64,000 bases of DNA, from positions 332,606,302 to 332,670,301 of the forward strand of contig NC_081413.1 of NCBI RefSeq assembly GCF_030272615.1. The letters run 5' to 3'. Below are positions 37,936 through 48,344 of the stretch, piece by piece. Within the stretch, counting starts at the first letter, position 1; every line of letters starts with the position of its first letter. Below the pieces are notes generated by a model, which saw only the letters and a program-made list of their open reading frames with translations, was not told where the DNA came from and searched no databases. Source of the DNA: Cryptomeria japonica. Its lineage: Eukaryota; Streptophyta; Pinopsida; Cupressales; Cupressaceae. A program made the position numbers and the translations under genes.

Positions 37936-39464
37936 CATAAGGGAAGAACAATGATTTTCATCCAACTTGTAATCGGGATTTAAAATCCCGAATACAAGTA
38001 AAGAGGGAAAATGGGGAAGAACAATGCAATTCACAAATTGCCTTGGAAAGGGGAAAATCTCTCTCACAAAACCGATTTTTGGGGCAAAATAAACATAAAC
38101 ACAAATTTACAACTAGAAAGGAAAAACAAGAAGACAAGAAAACAAGAAAATGAAACAAAGAAAGAAAAGAAATCACACCTTGCTTCAAACTAAAAATGCC
38201 TCTTCAAAAAGATGATCAATCTTTGAAAGAAGAAAGGAGAACTTTTAAATAAAGATTAAACTGCATTTCAAAACCCTTGCCACGTTTTACCAAAACGCCT
38301 TGGGCAGCAAAACGTGGCACCAAAAGAAAACTTAATGGCACAAGAACCGATCTAATCTTCCTCCAACCTCAACGCCTTAGCATAATAAGCAAAAACGACT
38401 TAGGAGATTGAAGCTTCGTGGAGTTTGGATTCACCAAAATGTGGGTTTTGGCAAACACGTGTTTGCTATTTTAGATAAAAACCCAGCAAATATAAACCCA
38501 AATGGCGTGATAGATGTTTGCAAATGCATAAAAATAGGGAAGAATCCCAAACGCGTTGCACCTCCCAAAAAAATCTCCACAAAAAATGCTTCCAATTTGC
38601 AACAAAAACACCTTCCTTTAGCTGGTCAGGTTTTTGGAAAGGGAATGCAAGTTTTTTTTTCATGTAAAAGAGAAAATCGGGTTTTAATTCCCTACAACAA
38701 GTTTTAAAATGTTAATTTTCCCTCAACAAGGCAAAATCGGGTTTTAGAAATGTAATTATAAGTTTAAAATTCCCCAATTTGCACTTTATGAAGAAAATCG
38801 GGTTTTTTAAGCATAATAGCAAGTTTAAAATTGTCACTTTATTCCATTTCTAAGCAAAATCGGGTTTTGGAGAGAGATGTGCAAGTTACAAATTACTTGT
38901 AAAGGGAAAATAAAATCCCTACAATAAGTTTTAATAACTTAACACATGTAATAGAGGAATAAAATCCCTATTACAAGCAAAAGACATTAAAATAGGGGTT
39001 TTAGAAAAGAATTACAAATGACTTTTAAATATGCAATTTAAAATTAACTTGTAACTTATCCAAAAAATCCCTATCAAAACTAAAAAAGCCAAAAAGAATC
39101 AAGGGGGAAATAAAAATTAAGTTACAAGTTCTTTTTTCAATAAAGTGCACTTGTAATTAGCCAAAAATTTCCCTACAAAGACTAAAACAAAGGAAATCAT
39201 TAAAACTTGCAATTCAAGGAAAATTTCCCACCTGCAGTCAGGGAGAAAAAACCCAAAATTGAAGGAAAGACATAGCAAACGAACCCAGAATGCGATGAAA
39301 TTCAAAATGTGGTTCGAGGATGGACTAAGGATTAAGATAGTCCAAGGATAAGGTAAAATTTTACCTCAAGAAAGCGTGCCATAGAGAAATTTTTTTGTTT
39401 TTTGACAAAAATTTCATGTAATGGTCCTTCATTTTTTGAAAACAAAAATGAGGACAACACATAG

Positions 39465-42385
39465 TTAGCCACATGAATTCCATATTTGAATTCAACCTCA
39501 TTCATCTTATCCTATCTATCAAATAGATTGCATAAGCTTTTGTGTCCATCCCAAGAATCAAACCAAAACTTGGCGTTTTTTCCATTCCCAATCTTGCAGG
39601 CCAGATGATCTGTAATTAGGTGCCTACATTCCATCATGAATTTGCAAACAGAAGGCCTTCCATTCAAACCAATGGCAATGAGGACTATATTGGAATCATC
39701 AGTATCCAAGTATTTTTTACGCATGATTGTACACCACAATTTTTCAGAGGCTCTGTATATCTTCCAAATTAGTTTCGCAACCAATGCGTAGTTCTACAGT
39801 TCTAATCTTCCGAGTTCAACACCACCCTCATATTTTGACCTACATGCTATATCCCAACCAATAAATGGGATCTTCTTCATCTATTTAGTACCCTCCCAGG
39901 GAAATTTCTTGAAGAATATTTCCAAGGCCTGTATGGCTCTAGCTGATATCTTGAATACAGACATTGCATAAATTGACATGGAAGATAACACAACTTTTAG
40001 GAGTTGTATTGTCCCTGGGAGAGACATCCATTTATGTTTCCAAGCTTCTATCTTTTGCCTACATTTGGAGATCAGTTCCTCCCAGAGTGCGGTTTTGATA
40101 GTACTAGTAAACAATGGCACACCCAAATATTTTGTCGGCAGAGAACCAATAGGCCAACCAAGAAATTGAGAAATCTTGGATTGTATTTCCTTCTTGGTGT
40201 TGAAAAAGTATATCTCTGACTTCTTGTCCTTGATTTGCTAGCCAGCAGTGTTAGCGTACCATTACAGAGCATCCTTGATGACCTTAGCCTCTCAAAAGGT
40301 AGCTTCACCAAACAAGGTTGTATCATCAACGAACTAGGAATGAGTGATCAACTTCAGGTCTCTGTGAACACCGACACCTTTCCGGAATTCTTCCACCCAT
40401 AACTTAATGATGTAACAACTTAGCGCCTATGCCATGATAACAAATAAGAATGGGGATATCAGGTTGCCCTGCCTTAATCCATTCTTACTTCCAAAAAAAC
40501 CATGCATTGAGCCATTGATTGCAACCGAATAATGAGGAGAGCTTATACATGTGCTGATAATACTGATCCAATCTTGGGCAAATCCCATTTTCCTCATTAC
40601 CTTAATCAGAAACTCCCATCTCACCATATCGTATGCCTTGGAAATGTCAAGTTTTATGACCATTGCTTTTTTTTGATCAATGACAATGGAGTGCATAGTC
40701 TCCGTCATGAGTATGATACTGTCAATTATCTCTCGACCTGGCGTGAAACTATTTTGTTCAATGGAGATGATATTCGGTAGAACCTTCTTCAGTCTATTAG
40801 CAAGAGCCTTCATAATGATCTTGTAAACAGTGTTGCAGAGCGCAATTGGACGGAAGTCGTTGAAAGAAGAGGGATTGACTTTTTTAGGGACAACCACTAA
40901 CACTGTATTATTTATTTCTCTGACAAATTTGTCTTTCATTCTAACCTGCTCCACAACTTTCAATAGGTCAGATTTTACAAATTCCCAACAGTTCTGGTAG
41001 AATCTTGCTGGCATACCATCCAACCTTGGGGCTTTGTCTAGGTGAAGCCCAAACATCGCAACCCGAACCTCATCTTCAGTAAACGGTTCCAACAACATTT
41101 GATTGTCCATGTCAGTCACTAACTTAGGAATGGCATCAAGCAGCTAGGAAAAGCACACCTCCTCTTGACCAACATCAGTGTTAAGGATTTTTTCAAAGTA
41201 AGCCACAACAGCCTGATCGATGCTATCTCCATCCTTGTGACAGATCTCATCCTCAGAGATCACTTCATTGATTTGTTTCTGAGCCCTCCTGACTCTAACC
41301 GATGCATGAAATAACTTGGTGTTCTTATCTCCCTCTCTAATCCATAATTCTCTGGATTTATCTTTCTAATAAATCTCCTCTCTGATTAGCAACTCAGATA
41401 GAAAATCCATCAAATCCTTTTCATGTCTAAAGTCAGTTTGATCCATTCCTTCTGCCAGAACTTGGGCATTAAGAGTTTCCAGTTCGACTTTAACTCTTTC
41501 CTTCTCAATGAATATGTTCTTGAAAACCTCTTTTTTAAGTTGACTTTTAATATAAGTGATCTTTTTAATGAGGCAAAAGTTAGGCGTACCTTTAATGTAA
41601 TTGCACTGACTCCAACACTTTTCCAAATTGTCAAAAATTGTTGCATTTCGCCACTGGAACTTGAAATAGCTGCCACTGCCCTGAATTTCCTACTGAACCG
41701 GATAATGGTCAAAGATATAGTAAGGCAAAATTCTGACAGAAATCATTGAATTTTCCTCCAACCGGTAAGATCCAATCAGGAACCTGTCCAAATGCTTAGA
41801 GATATTATCCAATCCAAGTTGTCTATTTGTCCATGTGAACCAGCCCTTAGATGGTTTACAGTCGACAACCTCTAACTTTTGAACAAAACTCTTGAAATTC
41901 AACATGTTGTTGGTTACTTTCTTAGAACCTCCACATTTTTCTGAGATATCAAGAATCGCATTAAAGTCGCCACCAATAATGAGTTTCCTGTTCCCCCTAA
42001 CAGACACAAAATGGACAATTTCATCTCATAGTAGCGATTTCTCCTAGGACCGCGAGGGACCATATATGTTTCATAGCTCCATATCCAATTGACTATACCT
42101 ACTTTGCACATTACAGGCTAACCAGTTCTTTCCCCCAGAGATCATCACAATATCCACCGAGGCGGATTTCCACATAATTCCAAAACCACCTGCTCTACCT
42201 TCAACCGACTGAAAAATGCCAGACCACCCATTGCAATAACCAATCAACTTCTCGCTTTCCTTTGAACTATATTTAGTTTCCTGTAACATCACTATATCGC
42301 TTGAAATTTTAACCAGATGTCACTTCAACATCCGATGTTTGTCAGGGGCCATTAGACCCTCGACATTCCAAGTCGTGATCCTCAT
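39465..42385 (-). pseudogene. LINE ORF2: endonuclease and reverse transcriptase
   Basis: ORF2 begins at an ATG near 42385 ('MRITTWNVEGL'), the typical start of an APE-type endonuclease. Endonuclease motifs follow: 'MLQETKYSS', 'IIGGDFNAIL', 'GWFTWTNRQ' and 'FDHYPV' (the SDHxP position). The RT domain lies at 40427-41119, with 'PDEGMPARF'-like text ('RLDGMPARFYQ'), 'FRPIALCNTVYKIIMKALANR', 'KAMVIKLDISKAYDMVRW' and 'GLRQGNLISPFLF'. A linker with 'RPSVCKFMMECRHL' lies at 39512-39784. Several stops break the frame. It supplied nicking and target-primed reverse transcription in the living element. Confidence 0.87.
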
Positions 42386-43535
42386 TTCTTCCCAAGGGAG
42401 CCATTCACTCCCTTAGTACATTTTCTATTCAAAAATTCGGTCACGCTGAGCAATCCCTTTTTGATCGCCCCCTCTTCTCTTTTGTTTTTGTTGGATTTTC
42501 TGCCTTTGCATCCTTTTCCCTTCACAGATGGCTTAATCATGGATTGGATGATACATCGAGTGTCAGTGACACCTAACTCATCCACCTCTTCCTCATTATT
42601 CGAATTCCATTCATCCCCCGATTCTGAATCGACCACAGGTTCAATTTCCTTTTCGACATTTTGACTGTCTTCTTTGATTTTTGTTGGATGTATGTTCGCC
42701 TACTCTGTAGGTTCACTGATATTTTGTGGGGGAACCTAGAGACCAACAGGTTGTTCATTTCCCCAGAAGAAGACACTCCTTCCATCATTTGTTTAGGCCT
42801 CTAGATCTTTTTTTCTTTTTTTGGGATCCTGCAATTGTCCGTGGCATGATTTCTCTTTCCGTAGTTTAGGCAAACATATTTTTCTTCTTCAACTTCGATC
42901 GATTGCACCCAATCCACCCCTTGAATTCACAATTTGATTTTGAAGGAATTCGCCTGACCGCCACAAGCTTAATTCTTGCATAAAGGTACGAATCACCAAT
43001 CGCGATGTCCGCATCGATTTCAATCAAAGTGCCTAACGATCTCCCAATTTTTTCAAGGGCTTCCTCCAGTCAATATTCCATTGGAAGATTATTCATGCGG
43101 ATCCATAACAACCTATCATAGGGATCGGTTTTAAGGGGGTTGAAATTTCGATACCATTTTTGTATGTATAATGGCTTCGAGTCCATAGTCCAAAGGCCTC
43201 CTTCCAGGATTTTTTGTTGTTCCTCCTCTGACGCAAACACCACAATGAAGAAACCTTTCGGCAAAAAATTGGTTATTTGAGTTTTCTGCCATGTTTTTTC
43301 AATCCAGTTGGTGATTTTCTTCCGATCCGATCTAGAGCCAATGAATCTACAAATAATTGCCAATTCCTTTAGATGGTTGATGTCTTCCCCGACCTCCTCC
43401 GTAACATCGATGACTAGGAGATTCTTCGCCTCCGCATCCACATCAGGGTCAATGTTAGTCTTCAATGCAAGGTGAGCGCCACCAACCCTACTGCTCCCTT
43501 GCAAATTGATCTTCTTTTTTTTCGCCCTCCATTTT
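42382..43535 (-). pseudogene. LINE ORF1 (DUF4283-type nucleic-acid-binding protein)
   Basis: ORF1 proteins of plant L1 elements coat the RNA. The first 144 codons (43070-43504) look like a DUF4283 domain: 'ICRFIGSRSDRKKITNWI', 'GFFIVVFASEEEQQKILEGG' and 'DRLLWIRMNNLPMEY'. Further down, near 42850-42890, is a zinc knuckle in which the second Cys is replaced by Tyr ('CLNYGKRNHATDNC'). The upstream ATG near 43532 is followed by a run of eight A and an in-frame stop. One base fewer in that run would join it to the main frame, so a slip in the A run is likely. The rest is hydrophilic and broken. Confidence 0.8.
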
Positions 43536-43750
43536 TTATTGTAATGTATTAACTTTTATAAAATTATATATTATTATATTTTATTAATGTAATATATTGT
43601 TATATTATATTTTAGCATTATTTTTATTTTAGCTTAATTATACATCAAACATATTTAAATACAAAATATATTATATATCAATATTATAATAATAATATTA
43701 TTATTACATGTTATTAATTATTATATTAAACAATATAACAATGTTTTTTT

Positions 43751-44527
43751 ATCATATTATACTACGTTTTTGATTTAAAAAGACCCTTTACATAGAAAGA
43801 TCTATAAGCAACACCATAACAACACTAGAACAACACTTTAACAACACTAGAAGAATAGTCATTCAAAACCCAAAAACATATGTAGAGTTCAAAACAACAA
43901 AAAAAGGAAACCCAACCAAAACAAAGACCAACAAGAAACTAAGGGGTCAACTTGCGAACCCTTGTCATGTCAATGACTCTTTTCCAGTCATTAAATAGAA
44001 ATTTATACAACTCCCTGGCCTCCTCCTTGTCAACATCATCAGCAACAATGTGCTCTCTCAGGAGGGAGAGAATCAACGTGGAACTATGAAGGACCTGCAG
44101 ACAAAATTTGTTAATACTAAAAAACTGGTTATCCCGAATATCTATCATGTGTTTAATCACCTTGACCTCATCATTGATAGCTTTCACAGAAGCGGGCCCA
44201 AGCTTTCAATACGCTTCTGAATCTCCGTGACCTCACTGCTAATATTCTGAATTTGCTCCAACGTGGGGATCCCCTTGGGGATATCACCCCCCTCCCCGTT
44301 GCCCTCCTTGTTTTGCCCCTGATTGTTAACAATATCATCGTCCAGGTCTACTTTCATCCTTGGTAGTCGCCACCACCTTCACCACATCATCACCGGGTAT
44401 AGTGATAGTCTAGTCTCTCATAGCACTCGGGTCCACCAGATTAATTTCATCCACAGGTTCCTCCTTCGACTTATCTGTCTCAGTATTAGCAAGGGGCCGA
44501 GAAATGCCCAAATCATATTATACTATG
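43751..44527 (-). mobile_element. 5'-truncated retroposon with 16-bp target-site duplication
   Basis: 'atcatattatactacg' (43751-43766) and 'atcatattatactatg' (44512-44527) flank the insert, with one mismatch. On the minus strand the insert ends in '...TTTTTAAATCAAAAA', a short A-rich tail. It carries broken coding sequence, first 'EEPVDEINLVDPSAM', then, after a shift, 'IPTLEQIQNISSEVTEIQKR', then 43939-44187 ending 'RVIDMTRVRKLTP'. The protein is not recognised and looks like the C-terminal part of a LINE ORF1-like or gag-like protein with a coiled coil. Flanks are A/T-only sequence (43546-43750, 44528-44718) without genes. Confidence 0.8.
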
Positions 44528-44718
44528 TTGTTATTATTATATTATAATGTTATTTTCAATACTTAAGTTATTAAAATTGTTAAAATAGAAAAAAAAATTA
44601 GCTTATCATTCTCAACTTACAAATTAAAAAAATAAAATCAATTTAATTCATAACACTATAATTATTTTTTAATATTTTTTTAAATTATCAAATTAAATTA
44701 TTTTCAAATCAACACATT

Positions 44719-44856
44719 AACTATAACAAATATTATTTTTGGACATGAAGTGTCATGGTTAACACAGTTTGTTGGTAAAACAACTACCAAGGTTCAAATC
44801 CCTATTTGGACACTAGGCTTGTAAGCCTAAGTAGAAAACTATAACAAATATTATTT
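44719..44856 (+). mobile_element. short tRNA-like SINE with perfect 20-bp TSD
   Basis: The 20-bp word 'aactataacaaatattattt' flanks the insert without mismatch (44719-44738 and 44837-44856), leaving a 98-bp element at 44739-44836. It has an A-box-like TGGTTAACACAG (44756-44767) and a B box GGTTCAAATCC (44791-44801). AGTGTC (44749-44754) can pair with GACACT (44809-44814) like an acceptor stem. It ends with a palindrome AGGCTTGTAAGCCT (44815-44828) and a short A run. These features fit a Pol III-transcribed, LINE-mobilised SINE. The family is unknown to me. Confidence 0.82.
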
Positions 44857-45370
44857 AAAACATAAATTTAAATTTATAACTTATATTTCTTAGCCAACCA
44901 ATATGACCTTATTATATTATCATATCATTATATTTTTATACAATATATTGTATTTTATGTAAAGATACTTTCAATCTCTTATAATTAAATATAAACTTAA
45001 AATAATAATAATAACATTTTTTTAATTTTTTGTCACAAACATTTTAAAATAAATGCTTCTAAAGATGTTTTTGTATTATATAATATACCTTCAACGTTAG
45101 GCAGTAATAATTGACAAAAGAAAAAGTGGATGTACTCAATTTTCACCATTACAATTCTTATTTCCTAAGAAAAAGAAAAAGTGTCAGCCAAGTTTTAATT
45201 ACAATGGCATCACTCCTATTGGCTGAACAGATGCTACTAGTGATTCCTATCGGGAGGACAGGGACCAAGGGAATCAATTAGATGATATATGTTGGCAACT
45301 TGGCACCTATGATCCCCTGCGGTACCTATGACTAATGTAAGATTGCAGCATTTGCAGTTGCACTTGCAGC

Positions 45371-45847
45371 ATGCTGGCTAGTGTGAGATTGCTGTATTTG
45401 CACTGTGCACTTCCACCTGCACGCCCCCTCAGTTATGATTACAGGTGCCGCCGCTCCGTCCCTCTTTCCCTCGCTGCTTTCAATCGTAAAGGGAAAGGAG
45501 TGGGGCTTCCAGTTGGGAAGAAGAAGAAGAAGAAGAAGAAGAATGGAGAGGAAGAAGAGGGTAAGGTGGAATGCAAAGTGGAGGTGATTTCGTGGAGAGA
45601 GAGACGGGTGAGCGCAGCGGTGGTGATCGAGGTGGAGGAGCAGAGTGTGTGGGAGGTGCTCACGGACTATGAAAGGCTGGCGGAGTTCATTCCAAACCTG
45701 GTGTTAAGTGAGGTAATACAAGGCGGGGAAGAAGGGAGAGTACGGTTGAGGCAGAGAGGAATGCAGCGCAACATGTATTGGCATATCGAAGCTCAAGTTG
45801 TCTTAGACCTCCAAGAATTTCCCCATTTGGTTCACACTCCTCCCTAA
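45371..45847 (+). CDS. START/polyketide-cyclase-like protein, first exon
   Basis: This is the only cellular gene in the window. The frame starts with a Ser/Arg-rich, probably plastid-targeting leader (about residues 1-45), then eight Lys from a GAA/AAG microsatellite and an acidic patch. A domain of the polyketide cyclase/COQ10-like (START superfamily) type begins near residue 70: 'EVISWRERRVSAAVVIEVEE', 'VWEVLTDYERLAEFIPNLVL', 'MYWHIEAQVVLDLQEF'. It resembles the two-domain plant proteins of the Arabidopsis At4g01650 type, which continue after this point. The frame ends at 45847 with unrelated residues ('PHLVHTPP'), so a splice donor should lie near 45815-45830. The best candidate, TTG|GTTCAC, is weak. 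No later exon is visible in the remaining 18 kb. Either a very long intron or a gene fragment. Confidence 0.72.
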   Translation: MLASVRLLYLHCALPPARPLSYDYRCRRSVPLSLAAFNRKGKGVGLPVGKKKKKKKKNGEEEEGKVECKVEVISWRERRVSAAVVIEVEEQSVWEVLTDYERLAEFIPNLVLSEVIQGGEEGRVRLRQRGMQRNMYWHIEAQVVLDLQEFPHLVHTPP

Positions 45848-46111
45848 CCCAATTTTGCGCTTGCCTGCTTCTACTTATGTTTAAGGAAACTGTCTATGCT
45901 CTCATCCCCGTCTCGTACAATTAAAGTTCTAATTCATCTTGACAAATTGAAACATTTTTAAAGTCTTAATCTGATACAAACCACTGTGTCTATTCCCCTG
46001 TTTTGACATCTTACACAAGTACTTGCCAGGACACAAGAAGCAACGATGACATGTATACATACCATTACATATGGAAACTATTCTTATGGTGAAGGAATGT
46101 GATCGTAGAGA
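45848..46111 (+). other. non-coding sequence after the exon
   Basis: Possible start of an intron. From about 46060 it contains a decayed copy of the 74-bp unit seen at 47785-47930 ('aaactattcttatggtgaag', 'aatgtgatcgtagag'). No gene is seen. Confidence 0.4.
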
Positions 46112-47783
46112 TGTTGTCCCCAATTTTAGCTCGCTTAAATTGTGGAATAACCCCTGTAAAATTTTTCCGTTCCATAGTCCATGTCCTCTAGGCACACATT
46201 TCGAGGTAATTTTCAAATGCTCAATGTAGTATGAACCCTCGAGTTGTCCTCTCAATCAGTCTTCCTTCATTTTTCTTCATTCTGTTTTCTAATTTTCGGA
46301 GTTAGAATTTTTTTTACCTCTTGCAATGTCGGGTCTTAAACCTGACATTACATAATTGTATAGCCCCTTTATGTAATTCGGGTCTCACGACCCCCATTAC
46401 ATGTCTTATGTAATTTGAGTCTCAAGACTCCCATTATATGTCATATGCATTTTCACTTGTAATTTGGGTTTTGAAATCTAAATTATAACTTTTCTCAGAC
46501 TTAGTCAAATTTTTTTTTTTTTTTTTTGCATTTTTTGGAGTTTTTATTCGACAACACATGGTTTTTGTCAGATTTTTGTCCAATTCTGAGAATGCTCAAA
46601 TTCATTACTATGTTTCCATTCTAGATGACCTAGAAGCACATGTTACCTTGCAACAATGTGAAGACTTCAAGGATGATGATAATGAAGAAGTGTCTCCAGA
46701 CACTTAAATCGTCTTTTTGATTTGTTGTAGGATGCAATTTCCCTTTGACAAATTACATGTAATGTTAAAAATTATAATTGCAAGTAGTCACATTATTTGT
46801 ATTCTTGTAACTTGTAATTACATGTAAACAAATTACAAGTCGAAAGACGGTAGGGTTTTCATTTGGAATAAGTCATAATTAGTTGTGGAATAAGTTTTAG
46901 TTAGTTGGACTTTTTCCACTTTTTGCTCTTAGCCTCTCTCATATATATTGGAGGGTGCTTTATGTAAAATTTTTCTCAAGAAAGAAAAAACTTTGTTACA
47001 ACGATAAATACTTTGTGTTTTATACTTGTAAATTTGACTCTCAAGCAATATAAGGAGAACACTCGAGTTTTCAAACTCTATGTTGATACCTTGTTCATAT
47101 ATTCATTGTGTTCTTATGTTACAGTGATATATTTTTCTGCATATACTTGAGATTCTAGTAAGGTTGTTGGAAAGAGCTTTAATCTGATTTCTTGCAGACT
47201 TTGTGCTGCAAATATTGAAGGTTAAATTAGCATAGTTAAGTGTTTATGATAGGAAGAAGTTACAAGACTTTGTGCTTGTAATTGTTCTTGTTCATAGCAG
47301 TTTAAAAGTGCATTATATTGACAGACTTTTGAGTTGCTGTATGTTGTACGTTGTTACCATAATAATCATTTTAGAAGGTTGATAGGATAGTAGAAAAGTT
47401 GAAGACTTTGGGCTTCTGTTTCTATTTTCCAGTCCCGGGGAAGCGACGGAAGACTTTGGGCTTTTATTGAAACTTCGCTTCCTATTGTATAAGCACTTTT
47501 ATAATTGTTGAGATTTCTCTAAAATTTTTGAATTTGTTATTTTAAGTTGTAGTTTCTTTTCTGAAAAAAGAGAAAAGAATATCATCTTTTTTGAAAAAAG
47601 AAAAAAAGATGTTGTCCCCCCAAGTTAAATTAGTATTTATAGGTTATAGTCAATTTGTAATAGTTAGAAGAAGTAGAAAAGGGGGAGCCTTCCCTTAAAA
47701 TTAGGAGAGTTTTTAACTCGCATACTATGGCTGAAATGATAATTTTGCACGCCTTTCGAGGTGTACAAAATTTTCAACCAACA
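46112..47783 (+). mobile_element. solo LTR related to the giant gypsy family
   Basis: The segment begins TGTTGTCCCC and ends 'ACAAAATTTTCAACCAACA'. Its last 160 bp resemble the reverse complement of the LTR start at 6062 ('GGGGGAGCCTTCCCTT', 'TTAGGAGAG', 'TTTTCAACCAACA'). TAGAG lies on both sides, each separated from the LTR by one extra A (46106-46110 and 47785-47789). That is close to, but not exactly, a clean 5-bp duplication. No internal region is attached, so recombination between LTRs is the simplest origin. TATA-like 'CATATATATTGG' lies near 46938. At 1.67 kb it is much shorter than the 6.47-kb LTR and belongs to a different subfamily. Confidence 0.75.
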
Positions 47784-47784
47784 A

Positions 47785-47930
47785 TAGAGTTACTCATTGG
47801 GTTTGTCCATATATCCATGTCATCTGCAAACTATTTTTATGGTAAGAAAATGTGATATTAGAGTTATTCATTGGGTTTGTCCATATATCCATGCCATATG
47901 CAAACTAGCGTGGAAAAGAAATGTGTTGGC
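47785..47930. repeat. 74-bp tandem repeat, two units plus a remnant
   Basis: 'tagagttactcattgggttt' at 47785 and 'tagagttattcattgggttt' at 47859 start two units of 74 bp that also share 'gtccatatatccatg' and 'gcaaacta'. A third, decayed unit ends at 46110, on the other side of the solo LTR, so the LTR landed inside this tandem array. Confidence 0.7.
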
Positions 47931-48344
47931 ATAAAGATCCATTAGTGATATCACCCATAGGGGTTCACAATTGTAACATACAAGCCTCCAACTAGAGTTC
48001 AACCCCATAGGAAACACCTAATTTTCCTTGTGAGCAGTCCCTATTAAAACAGATCCTTTTGATCTATTTCAGCGTAAGGATTAATGATGCTGTCTATCAG
48101 CCACTTTGAAGCTAATTCTAGGTCTGTTTCAACTAGAAATATTGGCAAAGAATTGATGCTGCATTTTCATGACCCCTTCCATTATGGTAGTTAGAAAATG
48201 CTATGTAGTATCAAGGTAATGCGTGAACAAGGAATGTAAACTATAAGTGAAATAATATTCATCGTATGCCTTAATGAGGTTTTTTAACGCTACTTGCTGC
48301 ATAATTAACTATAACTTAGTGCAGTGCACATCCTTGCAAAAGAT

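Larger units (their letters stand above)
18865..39459 (-). repeat. 5' LTR, split by CACTA and internally deleted
   Basis: The first 350 bp (18865-19214) match 6062 onward. The match resumes at 36043 after the CACTA element and one copy of its ACC duplication. The copy lacks the 2721 bp present at 8266-10986 in the other LTR. The join is at 37917/37918 ('ggggtaaaata|tggttaaatt'), with at most 1-2 bp of shared sequence and no duplication. Because a reading frame crosses the left breakpoint in the longer copy, deletion here is more likely than insertion there. Confidence 0.9.
6057..39464 (-). mobile_element. giant Ty3/gypsy element inserted in the LINE (hosts a CACTA)
   Basis: The element occupies 6062-39459, flanked by CATAG at 6057-6061 and 39460-39464. 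Both LTRs start TGTTGGTTG and end CAACA. Genes are on the minus strand, so the 3' LTR is 6062-12528 and the 5' LTR is 18865-39459. The latter is interrupted by the CACTA transposon. Without the CACTA the element is about 16.6 kb. The internal region (12529-18864) is only 6.3 kb and encodes gag, protease, RNase H, RT, RNase H and integrase. The primer site resembles TGGCGACTCTG, and the long LTRs recall the Tat/Ogre group. I infer that lineage; it is not proved. No convincing polypurine tract was seen next to 12529. Confidence 0.93.
39460..43545 (-). mobile_element. L1-type LINE, 5' part (split element)
   Basis: This is the 5' portion of a minus-strand non-LTR retrotransposon. ORF1 lies at 42382-43535, followed by ORF2 with endonuclease and RT down to 39465, where one copy of the CATAG duplication of the inserted gypsy element lies. 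With 4440-6056 the reconstructed element is about 5.7 kb, near full length for plant L1. Several stops and shifts make it inactive. Confidence 0.88.

Noticed and set aside
44749-44814. A functional tRNA gene
   Set aside because: The acceptor and T-arm-like parts are present but the anticodon and D arms do not fit, and flanking 20-bp TSDs show a SINE.
45439-45663. Minus-strand frame with a run of Phe opposite the START-like exon
   Set aside because: It is the complement of the GAA/AAG microsatellite and the gene itself; no motif.
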